Assembly: GCF_002109495.1 (NCBI RefSeq)
Contig: NZ_LVJN01000018.1
Span: forward strand, 310,001-374,000
Direction: 5' to 3'
DNA: 64,000 nt
DNA from: Magnetofaba australis IT-1
GTDB lineage: Bacteria > Pseudomonadota > Magnetococcia > Magnetococcales > Magnetococcaceae
Position numbers and translations under genes: made by a program. Position 1 is the stretch's first letter; each line of letters begins with the position of its first letter. The notes beneath the pieces were generated by a model. That model was not told the DNA's origin. It searched no databases and worked only from the letters and a program-made list of their open reading frames with translations. Positions 63,009 to 64,000 of this stretch are shown here, one piece after another.

Positions 63009-64000
63009 ATGGCGGACACGGTCGTTCTGTTAACCGACTCGGCGATTCTCAATAAAATCATCACCTCGGCGCTGGACGAAGAGCGCTTCGAGGCGCGTCT
63101 TATCGCCTCTTCGGAAGCGGACTTCTACGATCAGATTGTGGAAGCGCGGCCCAGCCTGATTTTTGTGCGCACGGAGTTGAAGAACGCCAACGGCATCGAG
63201 GTGTGCGAGCGCATCAAAGGCGACAAACGCCTGCGCGAGGCCAAGGTGGTGTTCCTCTCCGGCAACCCTCAGATTCGCGAGCAGGCGATTCAGCACCGCG
63301 CCGACCAGTTCCTGACCCTGCCGTTTGAGAAAGAGGACGCCGAGGCGCTGGTGGAGTCCCTGTTGCCGCAGGCGCCCACAGTGCTCTATGTGGATGATAG
63401 CGAGATGTTCCACCGAGTGGTGGTCCCGGCGCTGCGCGATGAGGGCTATAACGTGGTGGAGGCCTATGATGGCCGTGAGGCCCTCACCATGGTGGACACC
63501 AACAAGGTGGACATCATCGTCTCCGACGTGGAGATGCCGGAGATGGACGGCATCACCCTATGCCACAATGTGCGCGCCACCATGGAGCAGGATATCCCCA
63601 TCCTGCTGCTCACTTCGCTCACCTCTGAAGAGGCGGTGGCCAAGGGTTTTGAGGCGGGCGCTGACGACTATCTGGCCAAGCCCATTGTGGTGGCCGAGCT
63701 GATCTCCCGCATCAAGCGTCTGCTCAACACCTCGTCGGAACAGGAGCGCCCGGAGCGCATTCTCATCGTCGATGATCAGGAGATGATTCGCACCGCCATG
63801 CGCAATGCGCTCTCCGCCCAAGGCTTCCGTCTGGATGAAGCCAAGCATGGCGTCGAAGCGCTGACCATGGTGATGAAAGAGAAGTACGACCTGCTCATCA
63901 CCGACTATGAGATGCCCAACCTGGATGGTCTGGAGCTGTGTATTCGCATCCGCAACAATGAGAAGGGGCAAGAGCGCAAGCTGCCCATCATCTTTGTGAC
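63009..64000 (+). CDS. Response regulator with three receiver domains (partial)
   Basis: This is the first 330 codons of a gene that continues past the window. It starts at the ATG at 63009, with a G-rich element (GGGGGG) upstream. Receiver 1 (about 1-118) has LIFVRTEL where the phospho-acceptor Asp is expected, so it is probably degenerate. Receiver 2 (about 124-240) has IIVSDVEMPEMDG and receiver 3 (from about 252) has LLITDYEMPNLDG, both with Asp. The output domain is not visible. Such tandem receivers often precede GGDEF or phosphatase domains. Confidence 0.88.
   Translation, partial: MADTVVLLTDSAILNKIITSALDEERFEARLIASSEADFYDQIVEARPSLIFVRTELKNANGIEVCERIKGDKRLREAKVVFLSGNPQIREQAIQHRADQFLTLPFEKEDAEALVESLLPQAPTVLYVDDSEMFHRVVVPALRDEGYNVVEAYDGREALTMVDTNKVDIIVSDVEMPEMDGITLCHNVRATMEQDIPILLLTSLTSEEAVAKGFEAGADDYLAKPIVVAELISRIKRLLNTSSEQERPERILIVDDQEMIRTAMRNALSAQGFRLDEAKHGVEALTMVMKEKYDLLITDYEMPNLDGLELCIRIRNNEKGQERKLPIIFV

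Overview
The window is a GC-rich chromosomal segment of a Gram-negative proteobacterium. Gene content is alphaproteobacteria-like: GlnB/GlnA under a sigma-54-type site, a ubiquinol-cytochrome c chaperone, BamE, an Hda-like DnaA homologue behind a divergent purMN pair, OxyR with a di-haem peroxidase, many c-di-GMP and two-component proteins, and a pyrophosphate-type phosphofructokinase. A magnetotactic-coccus-like (Magnetococcales) genome would fit, but I cannot prove this from sequence alone.

Layout. 1-2540: small minus-strand genes (WbuC-type cupin, unknown, two paralogous secreted HExxH proteins). 2569-4620: glnB-glnA with a sigma-54 promoter and a glnA terminator. 4949-9782: Gld-like ABC exporter operon (ATPase, permease, GldG-like, DUF4340) interrupted by a hairpin-rich repeat. 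10044-14426: very long membrane-anchored FecR/coiled-coil/collagen-like protein. 14448-16666: oxyR and a cytochrome c peroxidase with a complete four-box OxyR operator between them. 16909-20513: TerB-like protein, an unknown protein, and a substrate-binding-protein/GAF/GGDEF cyclase. 20681-22510: a repeat copy split by an IS1111/IS110-type element.

23080-31717: an integrated element of about 8.6 kb in tRNA-Val(GAC). It has 58-bp direct repeats at both ends, integrase arm-site candidates, a hybrid histidine kinase as cargo, a primase-helicase with flanking iteron-like repeats, and a tyrosine integrase cut by a 1414-bp IS3-type element with a 4-bp target duplication. 31808-42152: YbjN, purM-purN, a DUF2066/CDP-alcohol transferase/Hda/TauE operon, two more repeat copies, a lipoprotein hydrolase, a PilZ protein and pepN. 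42185-46042: giant FAD/Fe-S dehydrogenase. 46535-50893: a four-gene cassette (small protein, Fe-S-type GMC oxidoreductase, VioB-like ferritin-fold protein, endonuclease/phosphatase-fold protein). 51288-58098: pfk, a large CHAT-like/NTPase/TPR protein, an MTA/SAH-type deaminase and an MTA-type phosphorylase. 58186-64000: bamE, ubiquinol-cytochrome c chaperone, pgk, glycosyltransferase, a small unknown gene, a LON-domain protein and a triple-REC response regulator running off the end.

The most unusual signals are: (1) a family of dispersed, hairpin-packed repeats whose stems are swapped, inverted and compensated between copies; (2) an IS1111-type element whose 3' non-coding region repeats both of its own insertion junctions, as expected if it encodes a guide RNA; (3) a CHAT-like/STAND/TPR protein, apparently without caspase-type catalytic residues, embedded in a nucleoside-salvage operon; (4) the tRNA-Val island with a possible inverted-iteron origin.
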